A DNA stretch of 64,000 bases from Paractinoplanes lichenicola (GTDB taxonomy: Bacteria > Actinomycetota > Actinomycetes > Mycobacteriales > Micromonosporaceae), in contig NZ_JAENHO010000001.1 of assembly GCF_016785085.1 (NCBI RefSeq), positions 868,001 through 932,000 on the forward strand, given 5' to 3'. Under the pieces are notes generated by a model that was not told where the DNA came from, searched no databases, and worked only from the letters and a program-made list of their open reading frames with translations. Each line of letters opens with the position of its first letter. Positions within the stretch are counted from its first letter, which is position 1. Positions 16,330 through 25,608 of the stretch are shown here, piece by piece. Made by a program: the position numbers and the translations under genes.

Positions 16330-17934
16330 ATGAATGTCAGACGACTGCTGATCGGCGGTTTCATGACGGTCGCCTTGGCCGTCGCGGGTGCTGCCGTCCC
16401 GACTGCCGCCTCGGCTGCGCCGTCCGAGGGCCGCAAGGTCGATGCGGTGCCGACGCCCGTGCTCGACTGGGCCCCCTGCTTCACGATCGCCGAGTGCGCC
16501 ACCGTACGGCTTCCGCTCGACTACGACCGGCCACGCGGTGCCACGACCGAGGTCGCCGTGCTGCGGGTCAAGGCCCGGGATCAGGCCAACAAGATCGGCA
16601 GCCTGTTCGTCAACCCGGGCGGGCCCAGCGTTGCGGCCACCCGGCTCGCCCTGGCCGCGCCGCTGTTCATGAGCGACGAGGTGCTCGACCGGTTCGACAT
16701 CGTCGGCGTCGACCCGCGCGGCATCGGGCTCAGCGCGAACGTCCGCTGTTTCGCCTCGGCCGAGCAGCAGGCGCCGGTGCAGCGCAACCTCGACGTCGCG
16801 TTCCCGGTCACCAGGGCCGAGATCCGGGCGTACGTGGAGGGCTCGAAGCAGTACGGCCGGGCCTGCTCGACCACCGGCCGGCCGTTGTCGGGCGCGATGT
16901 CGACGACCGAGGTGGCCCGCGACCACGAGGTGATGCGCCGCGCGGTCGGCGACCGGAAGCTGACCTTCCTCGGCCTCAGCTACGGCAGCGTCCTCGGCCA
17001 GTACTACGCCAACATGTTCCCCGACCGGTTCCGCGCCCTCGTCGTCGACGGCGTGATCGACGCCCAGGCCTGGGTCGGCAACCCCCGCCAGATCCTCGAC
17101 GAGCGGATCAACTCCTCGGGCGGCTCGGCCCGCGCCCTGACCGAGATCCTCCGGCGCTGCGACCGGGCCGGGCCCACGGCGTGCGCCTTCGCGGGCGGCA
17201 ACTTCAACACCTTGGCCCGTACGCTGGAGGCCGAGCCGCTGGCGGTCGGGAAGTACACAGTCACGTACGCCGACTTCATTTACGCGGTCCTCGAAGCCAT
17301 GTACCTGCCGACGGCCGCGCAGGAAGTTCCGGTTCTCGCCGCCGAGATGCGGGACGCGCTGCACGGCGACACCGCGGCCCTGCTGCGCCGGCTCGAGGCA
17401 GCCGAGGCGGGCACGCCACCCGACACCCGGCCCTACAACAACGACCTAGATGCGTTCTATGGCGTGGTCTGCTCCGACGGCCGCTTCCCGGCGCGGACCG
17501 AGCAGTGGCCCGCGGCCGTGGCGGCCCGCGAGCAGGTCAACCCGTACTTCGGCGCGGCCCTGGGCTGGAAGGACAGCGCCTGCGCGAGCAAGACCTGGAC
17601 CGTACGGGATGAGGACCGCTACACCGGGCCGTTCAACCGGCGTACGGCGGCGCCGGTGCTGGTGGTCGGCAGCTTCTGGGACCCGTCGACCAACTACGCC
17701 GGGGCCGTCGCGACGAGCCGCCGGCTGCCCAACTCCCGTCTGCTGTCCAGCACCAACTTCGGCCACACCGCGTACGGGCTCGGGGCTTGTGCGACCGCCG
17801 CGACCGACCACTATCTGCTGACCGGCAAGCCCCCGGCCGACGGCACTGTCTGCACCGACGCGGCTGTCGCGAGCAAGCAACTGGCCCCGCTCGCCGTGCC
17901 GTTCCCGCGATCCGTCCTGGCGGTGCCCCGATGA
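16330..17934 (+). CDS. Secreted alpha/beta-hydrolase, tripeptidyl-aminopeptidase-like
   Basis: 534 residues with a classical signal peptide (cleavage after about TAASAAP). The body starts WAPCFTIAECATVRLPLDY, includes NPGGP (oxyanion region), FDIVGVDPRGIGLS, the nucleophile elbow FLGLSYGSVLGQYYA and, at the C-terminal TAP-like domain, SFWDPSTNYAGA and NFGHTAYG with the catalytic Asp and His. This is the Streptomyces SlpD/Tap family of exported peptidases. The acetyltransferase start overlaps its stop (ATGA). Confidence 0.9.
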   Translation: MNVRRLLIGGFMTVALAVAGAAVPTAASAAPSEGRKVDAVPTPVLDWAPCFTIAECATVRLPLDYDRPRGATTEVAVLRVKARDQANKIGSLFVNPGGPSVAATRLALAAPLFMSDEVLDRFDIVGVDPRGIGLSANVRCFASAEQQAPVQRNLDVAFPVTRAEIRAYVEGSKQYGRACSTTGRPLSGAMSTTEVARDHEVMRRAVGDRKLTFLGLSYGSVLGQYYANMFPDRFRALVVDGVIDAQAWVGNPRQILDERINSSGGSARALTEILRRCDRAGPTACAFAGGNFNTLARTLEAEPLAVGKYTVTYADFIYAVLEAMYLPTAAQEVPVLAAEMRDALHGDTAALLRRLEAAEAGTPPDTRPYNNDLDAFYGVVCSDGRFPARTEQWPAAVAAREQVNPYFGAALGWKDSACASKTWTVRDEDRYTGPFNRRTAAPVLVVGSFWDPSTNYAGAVATSRRLPNSRLLSSTNFGHTAYGLGACATAATDHYLLTGKPPADGTVCTDAAVASKQLAPLAVPFPRSVLAVPR

Positions 17935-18236
17935 GCGACACCGTCGAGGTGCACGACAATCCCGCCCAGCACCGCTACGAGATCTCGGTGGCGGGTGAGC
18001 TCGCCGGGTTCGCCGTGTACTTCCTCGAGAAGCACCGCATCGTCTTCATCCACACCGAGGTGCTGCCCGCGTACGAGGGAAGGGGTCTGGGCACTCGCCT
18101 CGCCCGCGACACGCTCGACGACGTCCGCGGGCGAGGGCTGCGGGTCCTGCCGGCGTGCCCGTTCTTCGCGAGGTTCATCGGGAGCCACCCGGAATATCAA
18201 GACCTGACCCGGGTCCGGGACAGCACCGGCCCTTGA
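17931..18236 (+). CDS. Small GNAT-type (YidJ-like) acetyltransferase domain protein
   Basis: 101 residues; core motifs are YFLEKHRIVFIHTEVLPAYEGRGLGT (acyl-CoA loop EGRGLGTRL) and VLPACPFFARFIGSHPEY. This short GCN5-related form (Gcn5-related N-acetyltransferase like human NATD1/yeast homologues) has no N-terminal extension. It begins with ATG overlapping the peptidase stop. The substrate is unknown. Confidence 0.88.
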   Translation: MSDTVEVHDNPAQHRYEISVAGELAGFAVYFLEKHRIVFIHTEVLPAYEGRGLGTRLARDTLDDVRGRGLRVLPACPFFARFIGSHPEYQDLTRVRDSTGP

Positions 18237-18283
18237 CCTGGGCCCCAGCGGGATGCGGACCGGCCGGCTGCGGACCGGCTGGC

Positions 18284-20086
18284 TTAGGGGTAGGCACGGA
18301 ACGTGTTGGTAGAGCAGTGGATCTCGCCCTCGGAGACGTGCGCCGAGATCAGGTCGTCGACGAACGTGACTTGGTAGCCGATCTGGTTCAGGGCCGCACT
18401 TGTGGCGTCGGCGAACAGGTCGCGGCCGTTGACCAGGGGGCCGTACGGCGTGGGGGCGACATACCGTCCGGCGTTGACGACCAGGCCGTTGACGACGTTG
18501 GGGGTTTCGGCCACGCCCTGGCGCATGGCGTTGAGGGCGGCCATGGCCTTGTCGCGGGCAGGGCCGGCCGGCAACTCCTCGGCCGCGGTCTTCTCGATTG
18601 CCCAGTCCAAAGAGCGGGCCGTGAACAGCACTGGGACGCGGACGATCCGGTCCGGGGTGAGGCCGAGCTTGCCTACGTTGGCGGCGATGCGGGCGGCGGC
18701 GATGCGGTTCGTGTCGACGAACTGTTTGTCGGCGCGGAATTCGGCGATTGTGCGCTGGTCGATCCGCCCGTCGTACGGCCATTCCAGGGTGGGCAGCCCG
18801 CCGTGCAGTTTCTGGGTGCCGGGGGCCTTGGACAGCAGCGCGAGGCCGGCCGTGGGGTCGGCGACGATCGCGCGCCAGCCTCCGGCGTACGGGAGGAACT
18901 GGATGAACTCGTCGACGTGGCCGATCGTCAGCCAGCCGGTGTCCACGGTGACGATTTGCTGCGCGCCTTGGGAGCGGAAGAACGTGAGGATCTCGCGCGA
19001 CGGGGTGTTGCCGACAACGATCGTGCCGTGGGGGTGGCCGGGTGTGGGCGGCATCGTTTCCAGGTTGCCCATCGAGTCGTACGTGTTCATGTCGTCGATG
19101 CCCGCGACCGGCACCCCGGGCACGTGCACGACGGCCACGTCCGGCCCGCGCAGCTCGGTGTAGGTGATCCGCGCGGCCTGGCGGTGCAGGTCGTTGACGG
19201 TCGGCACGAGCACGCGCTGGCCGTGCGGCTTGCCGTCGGGGCCGGGCATCACCTGGTAGGCGGGCTCGAACAGGTCCTGCATCCACTCGTCGCCCCCGGT
19301 GTCGATCCGGGTCAGCGGCACCCCCTCGGGCAGCACCTCGGCCGTCTCGTCGCGCCATTTCCGGCCGCTGTCGTCGCTCGCGTCGGTGGTCAGCACGCGC
19401 TGCAGCTTCGCGGTGTTGAGCTGGGTGAGCACGGGGGCTTCCTTGAGCCGTACGAGGGAACTGGTCGTTCGCCCGCCCGCGGTGACCCGCAGTGTGACCG
19501 TGGCGCCGCCGTCCCACACCGTACGGTCGCGCACCACATCGGTGCCCTCGAGGCCGAGCTGCACCCCGCGGCGCAGGTCAGCCGGACCGAGCGTGGAGGC
19601 GACCTGCCAGCCGGCCCGCTTGACGAACAGCCGGACCTTGCCGGTGGTGGTCAGCGTCGCGGTCGCGTCGGCGGGTGCGTCCGGCCATGCCCCCACCCGC
19701 AGCCGGGTCAGGTCCAGCTCGTCGGCGGCCCCGTTGACCACCGTGTCGGCGGCGTCGTTGCAGGCGGCCAGCTGCCGGTCGGCCTGGTTCTGCTCGATCC
19801 GGTGCGACCTGCGCAGCGCCAAGAACTCCGACTCCAGTTCGAGCTTGTCCTTGGCCTCCTGGAACCGCTCGTCGGCGGCCTCCTCCCGGCCCACGGCCGC
19901 GGCGGCGATCGTCCGGGCCTTGGTCCGGCACGCGTTCGCGTCGTCGTCGAGGTTGGCCAGGAAGACCGCGCTGAGGGCCTGCAGCCCGGCCACCGGCGCC
20001 GCCCCCGCGAACGCCACCAGCGGAACCCCGGCCAGCACAACCCCCGCCACCCCGGCCGACAACCAGATCATGTGTCGTCGTCTCAT
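18284..20086 (-). CDS. Secreted protein-arginine deiminase (PAD) family enzyme
   Basis: 600 residues. N-terminal signal/anchor (about 7-29), then a helical, charged segment (about 45-115) that may form a coiled coil, a beta-rich domain (about 140-215) and the PAD catalytic domain (about 215-600). Expected catalytic residues are present: Asp271 in GDEWMQD, His390 and Asp392 in IGHVDEF and Cys591 in GEIHCSTNTFR, matching Asp350/His471/Asp473/Cys645 of human PAD4. The family turns peptidyl-arginine into citrulline, usually with calcium. Here it should act outside the cell. It is monocistronic. Confidence 0.9.
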   Translation of the reverse strand: MRRRHMIWLSAGVAGVVLAGVPLVAFAGAAPVAGLQALSAVFLANLDDDANACRTKARTIAAAAVGREEAADERFQEAKDKLELESEFLALRRSHRIEQNQADRQLAACNDAADTVVNGAADELDLTRLRVGAWPDAPADATATLTTTGKVRLFVKRAGWQVASTLGPADLRRGVQLGLEGTDVVRDRTVWDGGATVTLRVTAGGRTTSSLVRLKEAPVLTQLNTAKLQRVLTTDASDDSGRKWRDETAEVLPEGVPLTRIDTGGDEWMQDLFEPAYQVMPGPDGKPHGQRVLVPTVNDLHRQAARITYTELRGPDVAVVHVPGVPVAGIDDMNTYDSMGNLETMPPTPGHPHGTIVVGNTPSREILTFFRSQGAQQIVTVDTGWLTIGHVDEFIQFLPYAGGWRAIVADPTAGLALLSKAPGTQKLHGGLPTLEWPYDGRIDQRTIAEFRADKQFVDTNRIAAARIAANVGKLGLTPDRIVRVPVLFTARSLDWAIEKTAAEELPAGPARDKAMAALNAMRQGVAETPNVVNGLVVNAGRYVAPTPYGPLVNGRDLFADATSAALNQIGYQVTFVDDLISAHVSEGEIHCSTNTFRAYP

Positions 20087-20288
20087 GGCGCCCGATGCTC
20101 ACGCCCGGATGTCAGGGACCTGTTGTGCCGCCGTAGTGATCCGATCAGCGCACCCGCCGTGGATCCAGCTCGACAGGTCGCCGACGAGGAAGACGTTGGC
20201 GCCGGGCCTGATCCGGCCGAACCATCGGTCTGCTGAGCGCCGGGCGGTATCGTCGCCTATCGGCGCAGCGACACGCGGAGGGGGCTCG

Positions 20289-22142
20289 ATGACCGTCCTG
20301 GGCGTTCTGTCCCCTTTTCTGGGCGGGTGGTATTTCGGCGGTCTGCTCGAGGGGATCGCGCGCGCCGCGGCCGACGCCGGGGCCGCGGTCGTCGCGCTGC
20401 AGACGCTCGACGCGGGCACCGACCAGATCGAGCTGACCGAACCGCCGCACCCGGCGCACCCGCTGGCCTGGGAGCACGCCGCCGGCTTCGTCGTGATCGT
20501 CAACGCCGCCAGCGGCAAATACCTGCAGGAGCTGCAGGCCACCGGCCGCCCGGTGGTCGTGGTCAGCCACGACTACCCCGAGCTGGACTGCCCGTCCGTC
20601 TTCCCCGACAACCGGGTCGGGGTCCGGGCCGCCGTCGAGCATCTGATCCGGCACGGGCACCGGCGGATCGCCTTCGCCGGCTTCATGGGCGCGAGCGACC
20701 AGCTGCAACGCCACGAGACCTACCAGCAGGCGCTGCGCGACCACGGCATCGAGCCCGATCCGGAGTTGCTCTTCGAGGCGACCGACAACCAGCAGGCCGG
20801 TGGCGAAGGGGCGGCCCGGGCGATGCTCGCGGCCGGGCTGCCGTCCACCGCGGTCGTGGCCGGCACCGACTTCAACGCGGTGGGCATCCTGCGGGTGCTG
20901 GCCGAGGCCGGCTGCCGGTTGCCGGAGGAGCAGGCCGTCGTGGGCTTCGACGACCTGTCGGACGCGTCGTTCACCGAGCCCCGCCTGACCACCGTGCGGC
21001 AGCCGCTGTTCCAGGTCGGCGTGACCGCGGCCGAGGTGCTGCTGGCCGCGATCGACGGCACCGGCGGGCCGGCCGAGCGCCACGAGGTCCCGACGGAGCT
21101 GGTGGTCCGCGAGTCCTGCGGCTGCCCGAGCCCGGTCGACGCGGAGTCGTTGCGGGCCGGCGCCAGGTCGCAATATCGGGATCGCACCCGGCTGCAGCGT
21201 TCCCTCAGCACCCAGTACGACGTCAGCCTCGACCTGCTGCGCAGCCACGAGGAGGACCCCCGGCAGCTGGGCTGGCTGCGCCGCACCTCGGTGCGGGCCG
21301 GCTGCCTCGGGCTGTGGACCCCCGGCGAGCCGGGCCTCGAGATCGCCGGCCGCTTCAACCGGTCCGAGCTCGTCTCCCCACCGCTTCCGCCGGTCACGGC
21401 GGCCGGGTTCCCCCCGGTGGGGATCCTCGAGGCGGCCCGCGCCGAGCCCGGCCTGCTGGCCTTCGTCGTGCCGGTGCGGGTCGGCGACCGGGATTGGGGC
21501 CTGCTGGCCACGGTCGACCGGGTCGACCTGCAGCCGGCCACCGGGCGGGAGACGATCAACCAGTGGGCGGCCCTGCTGACGGGTGCGCTCGACTATCAGG
21601 CCGCCATGCACACCCTGCGCGAGCAGGAGGAGCAGCTGCGGGCGAGCGCGCTGCACGACCACCTCACCGGCCTGCCCAACCGCACCTACTTCCTGCAGCT
21701 GCTGACCGCCGCGATCACGCGCGGCGCGGAGGTGGCAGTGCTCTTCGTCGACCTGAACGACTTCAAACAGATCAACGACACGTACGGGCACGCCGTCGGC
21801 GACCAGATCCTCATCGAGGCGGCCGGCCGGCTGCGGACCGAGCTCGGCGCCCTCGGCACGGCTGGCCGCTTCGGCGGCGACGAGTTCCTGGTGCTGCTGG
21901 ACGCGCTGGCCGACGGTCACCCGCCCGAGGCGATGGCCCGGCGGCTGCTGTCCGCGCTCAGCCGCCCCTACCGCCCCGACGGCCACCAGCTGAAGGTCTC
22001 GGCCAGCATCGGCGTCGCCCTGGCCCACGACCCGACCGGCGCCGACGCCGACGCCCTGATCCGCGAGGCCGACGCCGCCATGTATCGGGCGAAGTCGCGG
22101 CGCACCGGGGTCGAGGCGGCATCCGTAAAGGACATCAACTAA
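20289..22142 (+). CDS. LacI-type sensor domain fused to a GGDEF diguanylate cyclase
   Basis: 617 residues. Residues 1-285 are a LacI/periplasmic-binding fold (GVLSPFLGGWYFGGLLEG, RRIAFAGF, AVVGFDDLSDASFTEPRLTTVRQP) but with no DNA-binding head and no signal peptide. After a linker domain and a short coil, the GGDEF domain starts at DHLTGLPNRTYF; residues 529-533 are an intact GGDEF, preceded by GRF. No RxxD inhibition site lies five residues before it. It should make c-di-GMP in response to a cytosolic sugar-like ligand. The start is the ATG after GGAGGGG. The GH31 gene follows 34 bases later. Confidence 0.92.
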   Translation: MTVLGVLSPFLGGWYFGGLLEGIARAAADAGAAVVALQTLDAGTDQIELTEPPHPAHPLAWEHAAGFVVIVNAASGKYLQELQATGRPVVVVSHDYPELDCPSVFPDNRVGVRAAVEHLIRHGHRRIAFAGFMGASDQLQRHETYQQALRDHGIEPDPELLFEATDNQQAGGEGAARAMLAAGLPSTAVVAGTDFNAVGILRVLAEAGCRLPEEQAVVGFDDLSDASFTEPRLTTVRQPLFQVGVTAAEVLLAAIDGTGGPAERHEVPTELVVRESCGCPSPVDAESLRAGARSQYRDRTRLQRSLSTQYDVSLDLLRSHEEDPRQLGWLRRTSVRAGCLGLWTPGEPGLEIAGRFNRSELVSPPLPPVTAAGFPPVGILEAARAEPGLLAFVVPVRVGDRDWGLLATVDRVDLQPATGRETINQWAALLTGALDYQAAMHTLREQEEQLRASALHDHLTGLPNRTYFLQLLTAAITRGAEVAVLFVDLNDFKQINDTYGHAVGDQILIEAAGRLRTELGALGTAGRFGGDEFLVLLDALADGHPPEAMARRLLSALSRPYRPDGHQLKVSASIGVALAHDPTGADADALIREADAAMYRAKSRRTGVEAASVKDIN

Positions 22143-22148
22143 GCCGTT

Positions 22149-22160
22149 TACATCGATGTA
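22149..22160 (+). promoter_or_regulatory. Palindromic operator-like site before the GH31 gene
   Basis: TACATCGATGTA is a perfect 12-base palindrome with a central CG, the shape favoured by LacI/GalR repressors, lying between the GGDEF stop and the GH31 start. A second partial match (TACATC) follows directly. No regulator gene of that type is adjacent. Confidence 0.4.
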
Positions 22161-22176
22161 CATCTATGGTTGAGGA

Positions 22177-25152
22177 ATGACCTCACGACGCGATTTCCTC
22201 AGGACGGCCGGGCTCGCGGCGGGCGGCGCCGCCATCGGCAAACCCTCCCTGGCGCGGGCCGCGGCCGTGGAGACGCTGGCGGACTACGCGAGCCACACCG
22301 CGGACGCCCGTACGGTGACCGTGACGAGCACCAGTGGGCAGCGTCTGCGGATCACCGCGTACGGGGGTCATATCGTGCGGGTGCGCTACGCCCGCGCGGG
22401 TGAGACGTTCTTCGCCGACAGCCGGTACGAAATGGTCGACCCGGCCAGTCACGGCGGGATGGGCGGCTCACTGACCGTGGCCGACGGCGCCGACGCCCTG
22501 ACGATCACCACCGGGCCGGCCGACGGGATCAAGGTCGTGCTCAGCAAGAGCCCGCTGCGGGTCGCGTTCCACCGCAAGGCGGACGACGTGCTGCTGGCCG
22601 GGGAGGACGCGACGCACAGCATGACGTGGGACGGCGACAACTACAGCGTCGTCCGGCAGACCTTCGTCGCGCCGGCCGCGGGCGAGCGGTTCGTCAAGGC
22701 CGGGCACGGCTTCATGGGGCGGGCGCCGCGGGTCGACCGCACCGGCGAGATCGTCGCGCACAACTACGGCCGGGCCAGCAATCGCAGCGAGCAGTCGCCG
22801 GCCATCGTGCAGCTCTACCTGTCGTCGCGCGGGTATGCCGTGTTCGTCAACACGACCTTCGACACCACGTTCAACTTCGGCAGCGGTGGCGTCTACGAGT
22901 TCTCGGCCGACGAGCACAACACCCCGGGCGTACGGCCGCAGATGGACTACTTCGTGATCCAGGGCCCCCGGTTCGCGCAGCTGCTCGACCGCTACACCCA
23001 GCTCACCGGGCGGCCCCGGCTGCCCCCGCTGGGCATCTTCGGGCTGCAGATGTCGGACAAGAACTTCCCCGGGGTCAGCGATCAGACCTGGTGGGTCAAC
23101 AAGATCACCGAGCACCGCGGCCAGGGGTTCCCGCTCGACCTGCAGGTGCACGACAACCGCTGGCGCGCGGGCAGCGGCGGGTGGAGCGGCTCGTGGTTCG
23201 AGTTCGACGCCGGACGGTGGCCCGACCCGGCCGGGTTCAAGCGGTGGGCCGACGAGCAGGGCATCAGCACGTCGCTCGACTACAACCGCAACAACTCCAA
23301 CCTGATGGCCGGGTGGGTCCCGGGGCCGCCGCCCGGTTACAGCTTCCAGCCCGCGGACATCAGCGGTGTGACCGAGAACTACTCCGTGCCCGACTGGTCC
23401 AACCCGGCGACCCGGGCCTGGGTGTGGAACGTGTTCTGGACCAAGGCGCTCGACCCGGCGCTCGGCTTCCCCGGTGACGCGTTGTGGCTCGACGAACCCG
23501 ACGAGCTCGGACCCATCCCGTACGGCGCCATCGCCGCGAACGGGCAGCGCTGGTCGGAGCTGCGCAACGCGTACTTCCTCTACCTGGCCAAGGCCGTCGG
23601 GCAGGAGGGGTGGGACCGGCACATCGGACCTACGCGGCGACCGTTCATCTTCAGCCGCGGGGCCACGGCCGGCCAGCAGCGTTACGGCCATCTGTGGACC
23701 GGGGACACCCAATCCACGTACGGGGAAATGCAGCAGCAGATCCGGGGCATGCTCAACGCCGGGCTCGGCGGCTTCCCGTTCGCGAACGTCGACGGGGGCG
23801 GGCACAACGGCAACCCGATCCCGCCCGACATGTATCGCAACTGGGTCGCGGCGTGGGGCGCCCTCTCCCCCATCTGGCGCCCGCACGGCTACGGCGACAC
23901 CGCCACCCTGGGGCAGCGCGCGTCCCGCTGGCCCACCGACCAGCCCGCGGCCGAGAGCAACGACTTCCTCCGGTACGGCCGCCTGCGGTACACGCTGCTG
24001 CCGTACGTCTACACGATCGCCCACGCCGCGCGCGCGACCGGCATGCCGATGGCCCGCGCGATGGTCGTGGACCACCAGGACAACCCGATGGCGTACAGCC
24101 ACGACCAGCAATACATGTGGGGCCCGTCGATCCTGGTCATGCCGGTGACGACCGGGACGGCCGGGGCGGTCCAGCCGGTCTGGCTGCCGGCCGGCGAGAC
24201 CTGGTACAACTTCTGGAGCGAGGCCAAGTCGGTCGGCTCCGACACCAGCGAGAAGCAGTTCGTGACCCGTACGGGCGAGATCATCCTGTACGTGAAGGCG
24301 GGCGCGATCCTGCCGCGCTACCGCTACGCGCAGAGCACCCGGTTCCTCGACAAGACCCACCTCGAGCTGGACGTCTACACGGGCCGGGACGGCGTGTTCG
24401 ACCTTCTCGAGGACGACGGCGTCAGCGAGAGCCCGCAGGCGGCCGTCACCGCGGTCACCTTCACCCACGCCGCCCTGACCGTGGCCGTCCGTCACCCCGC
24501 GGGGACGTATGCGGGCGCCCCCGCCGTACGCCGATACGTGGTCCGCTACCACGGCTTGTCCGCGCCGGTCGGCCTGCGCGTCGACGGCGGGCCGGCCCTG
24601 GCCGCGTTCACGAGCGAGACCGCGGCCGTGCTGGCCGGCAGCGGGCAGACGTGGGACGCCAACCGCAAGATCCTGTCGGTCGTCACCCCGCCGGTCCCGG
24701 TCGTGACCGGCGGCGGGGTCGCGGCCACGGTCCGCCCGAGCGGCGAGCCCTTCCCCGCCGTCACCGGCCCGGTCGTGCACGCCGCCGAAGACGCGGCGCT
24801 GACCGGGGTCGCCCTCGGCACCCAGCATCCGGGCTACACCGGCAACGGCTACGCCGACTTCACCAACGCCACCGGCGACTCGGTCGAGTGGACCGTCACG
24901 ACGCCCACCGCCGGGACGTACGCGCTGGGCTTCCGCTACACCAACGGCACCGGCGCCGACCGTCCGCTGGCCGTCGCCGTCAACGGGACGACCGTGGCCG
25001 CGGCGCTCCGGTTCCCGGCGACCGGGGGCTGGTCGGTGTGGCGGACCGCCACCCTTTCCGCGAGCCTCCCGGCCGGGACGGTCCGGATCCGCGCCACCGC
25101 CACCGGGGCGAGCGGCGGCAACCTCGACTGCCTGACGGTCACGCCGGCCTGA
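22177..25152 (+). CDS. Tat-exported GH31 glycosidase with C-terminal CBM35/CBM6-like domain
   Basis: 991 residues. The Tat signal SRRDFLRTAGLAAGG fixes the start despite a poor ribosome site. The GH31 barrel runs from about 200 to 640: the nucleophile is Asp439 in LWLDEPDELG and the acid/base Asp510 in WTGDTQSTYGEM; SRGATAGQQRYGHLW and GGFPFANVDGGG are also typical. The beta-sandwich end contains VRRYVVRYHG. A carbohydrate-binding module (about 866-990) starts VVHAAEDAAL and ends SGGNLDCLTV. It cleaves alpha-glucosides or alpha-xylosides of plant or microbial glycans outside the cell. It probably shares a transcript with the GGDEF sensor. Confidence 0.93.
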   Translation: MTSRRDFLRTAGLAAGGAAIGKPSLARAAAVETLADYASHTADARTVTVTSTSGQRLRITAYGGHIVRVRYARAGETFFADSRYEMVDPASHGGMGGSLTVADGADALTITTGPADGIKVVLSKSPLRVAFHRKADDVLLAGEDATHSMTWDGDNYSVVRQTFVAPAAGERFVKAGHGFMGRAPRVDRTGEIVAHNYGRASNRSEQSPAIVQLYLSSRGYAVFVNTTFDTTFNFGSGGVYEFSADEHNTPGVRPQMDYFVIQGPRFAQLLDRYTQLTGRPRLPPLGIFGLQMSDKNFPGVSDQTWWVNKITEHRGQGFPLDLQVHDNRWRAGSGGWSGSWFEFDAGRWPDPAGFKRWADEQGISTSLDYNRNNSNLMAGWVPGPPPGYSFQPADISGVTENYSVPDWSNPATRAWVWNVFWTKALDPALGFPGDALWLDEPDELGPIPYGAIAANGQRWSELRNAYFLYLAKAVGQEGWDRHIGPTRRPFIFSRGATAGQQRYGHLWTGDTQSTYGEMQQQIRGMLNAGLGGFPFANVDGGGHNGNPIPPDMYRNWVAAWGALSPIWRPHGYGDTATLGQRASRWPTDQPAAESNDFLRYGRLRYTLLPYVYTIAHAARATGMPMARAMVVDHQDNPMAYSHDQQYMWGPSILVMPVTTGTAGAVQPVWLPAGETWYNFWSEAKSVGSDTSEKQFVTRTGEIILYVKAGAILPRYRYAQSTRFLDKTHLELDVYTGRDGVFDLLEDDGVSESPQAAVTAVTFTHAALTVAVRHPAGTYAGAPAVRRYVVRYHGLSAPVGLRVDGGPALAAFTSETAAVLAGSGQTWDANRKILSVVTPPVPVVTGGGVAATVRPSGEPFPAVTGPVVHAAEDAALTGVALGTQHPGYTGNGYADFTNATGDSVEWTVTTPTAGTYALGFRYTNGTGADRPLAVAVNGTTVAAALRFPATGGWSVWRTATLSASLPAGTVRIRATATGASGGNLDCLTVTPA

Positions 25153-25156
25153 GCCG

Positions 25157-25528
25157 TCAGACCTCCAGGTCGGCCTCGATGCGGCTCAGGCGCAGCCGGG
25201 CCAGGCCCAGGTTGGCGCGGCTCTTGCTCAGCGCCAGATAGAGGAACAGCGACCCGCCGCCGCGGGTCTGCAACGGCCGGATCAGGTGATACTGGCTGTC
25301 CATCGTGATCAGGAAGTCCTCGATCCGATCGGGCAGCCCCAGCATCTCCAGCGTGCGCTGCTTGGCCCGGACGACGTCGGTGTTGCCGGCCGCGGCCACG
25401 CTCATGTCCAGCTCGGGCGAGCCACCCAGCACGCCGAGCGTCAGCCCGCTCCCGCTGTCGACCAGCGCCACACCGAGCGCGCCGTCGATGTTCATTGCTT
25501 CCTTGAGCGATACCTCGATGCTCGCCAT
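25157..25528 (-). CDS. Roadblock/LC7-like small protein
   Basis: 123 residues, starting ASIEVSLKEAMNIDGALGVALVDSGSGLTLG. The DMSVAAAGNTDVVRAKQRTLEMLGL and QYHLIRPL blocks are typical of an actinobacterial roadblock-fold family often annotated as hypothetical. Roadblock proteins bind small GTPases, but no MglA/CvnD-type partner is nearby. GGAGGG lies just before the ATG. It overlaps nothing and its stop faces the GH31 stop. Confidence 0.85.
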   Translation of the reverse strand: MASIEVSLKEAMNIDGALGVALVDSGSGLTLGVLGGSPELDMSVAAAGNTDVVRAKQRTLEMLGLPDRIEDFLITMDSQYHLIRPLQTRGGGSLFLYLALSKSRANLGLARLRLSRIEADLEV

Positions 25529-25576
25529 GTGCCCTCCCCAGGACTTTTGCCCCGCAGCCTAGTTGATCAAAGACGA

Positions 25577-25603
25577 GCGCCGGGCCACGGTGCGGCCCGG
25601 CGC
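25577..25603 (-). terminator. Hairpin terminator of the subtilase gene
   Basis: GCGCCGGGCC (25577-25586) and GGCCCGGCGC (25594-25603) pair perfectly over a 7-base loop. The hairpin lies five bases past the subtilase stop on the minus strand and also shields the roadblock promoter. Confidence 0.75.
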
Positions 25604-25608
25604 GGCGT

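Noticed and set aside
20099..20230. Minus-strand peptide ending GANVFLVGDLSSWIHGGCADRI... as a gene remnant
   Set aside because: It looks protein-like but is too short, has no family match that I can name and no start; the 20087-20288 gap otherwise holds only the ribosome site of the GGDEF gene.
20145..22163. Long minus-strand open frame opposite the GGDEF gene
   Set aside because: Antisense to a protein with clear LacI and GGDEF motifs; composition is shadow-like.
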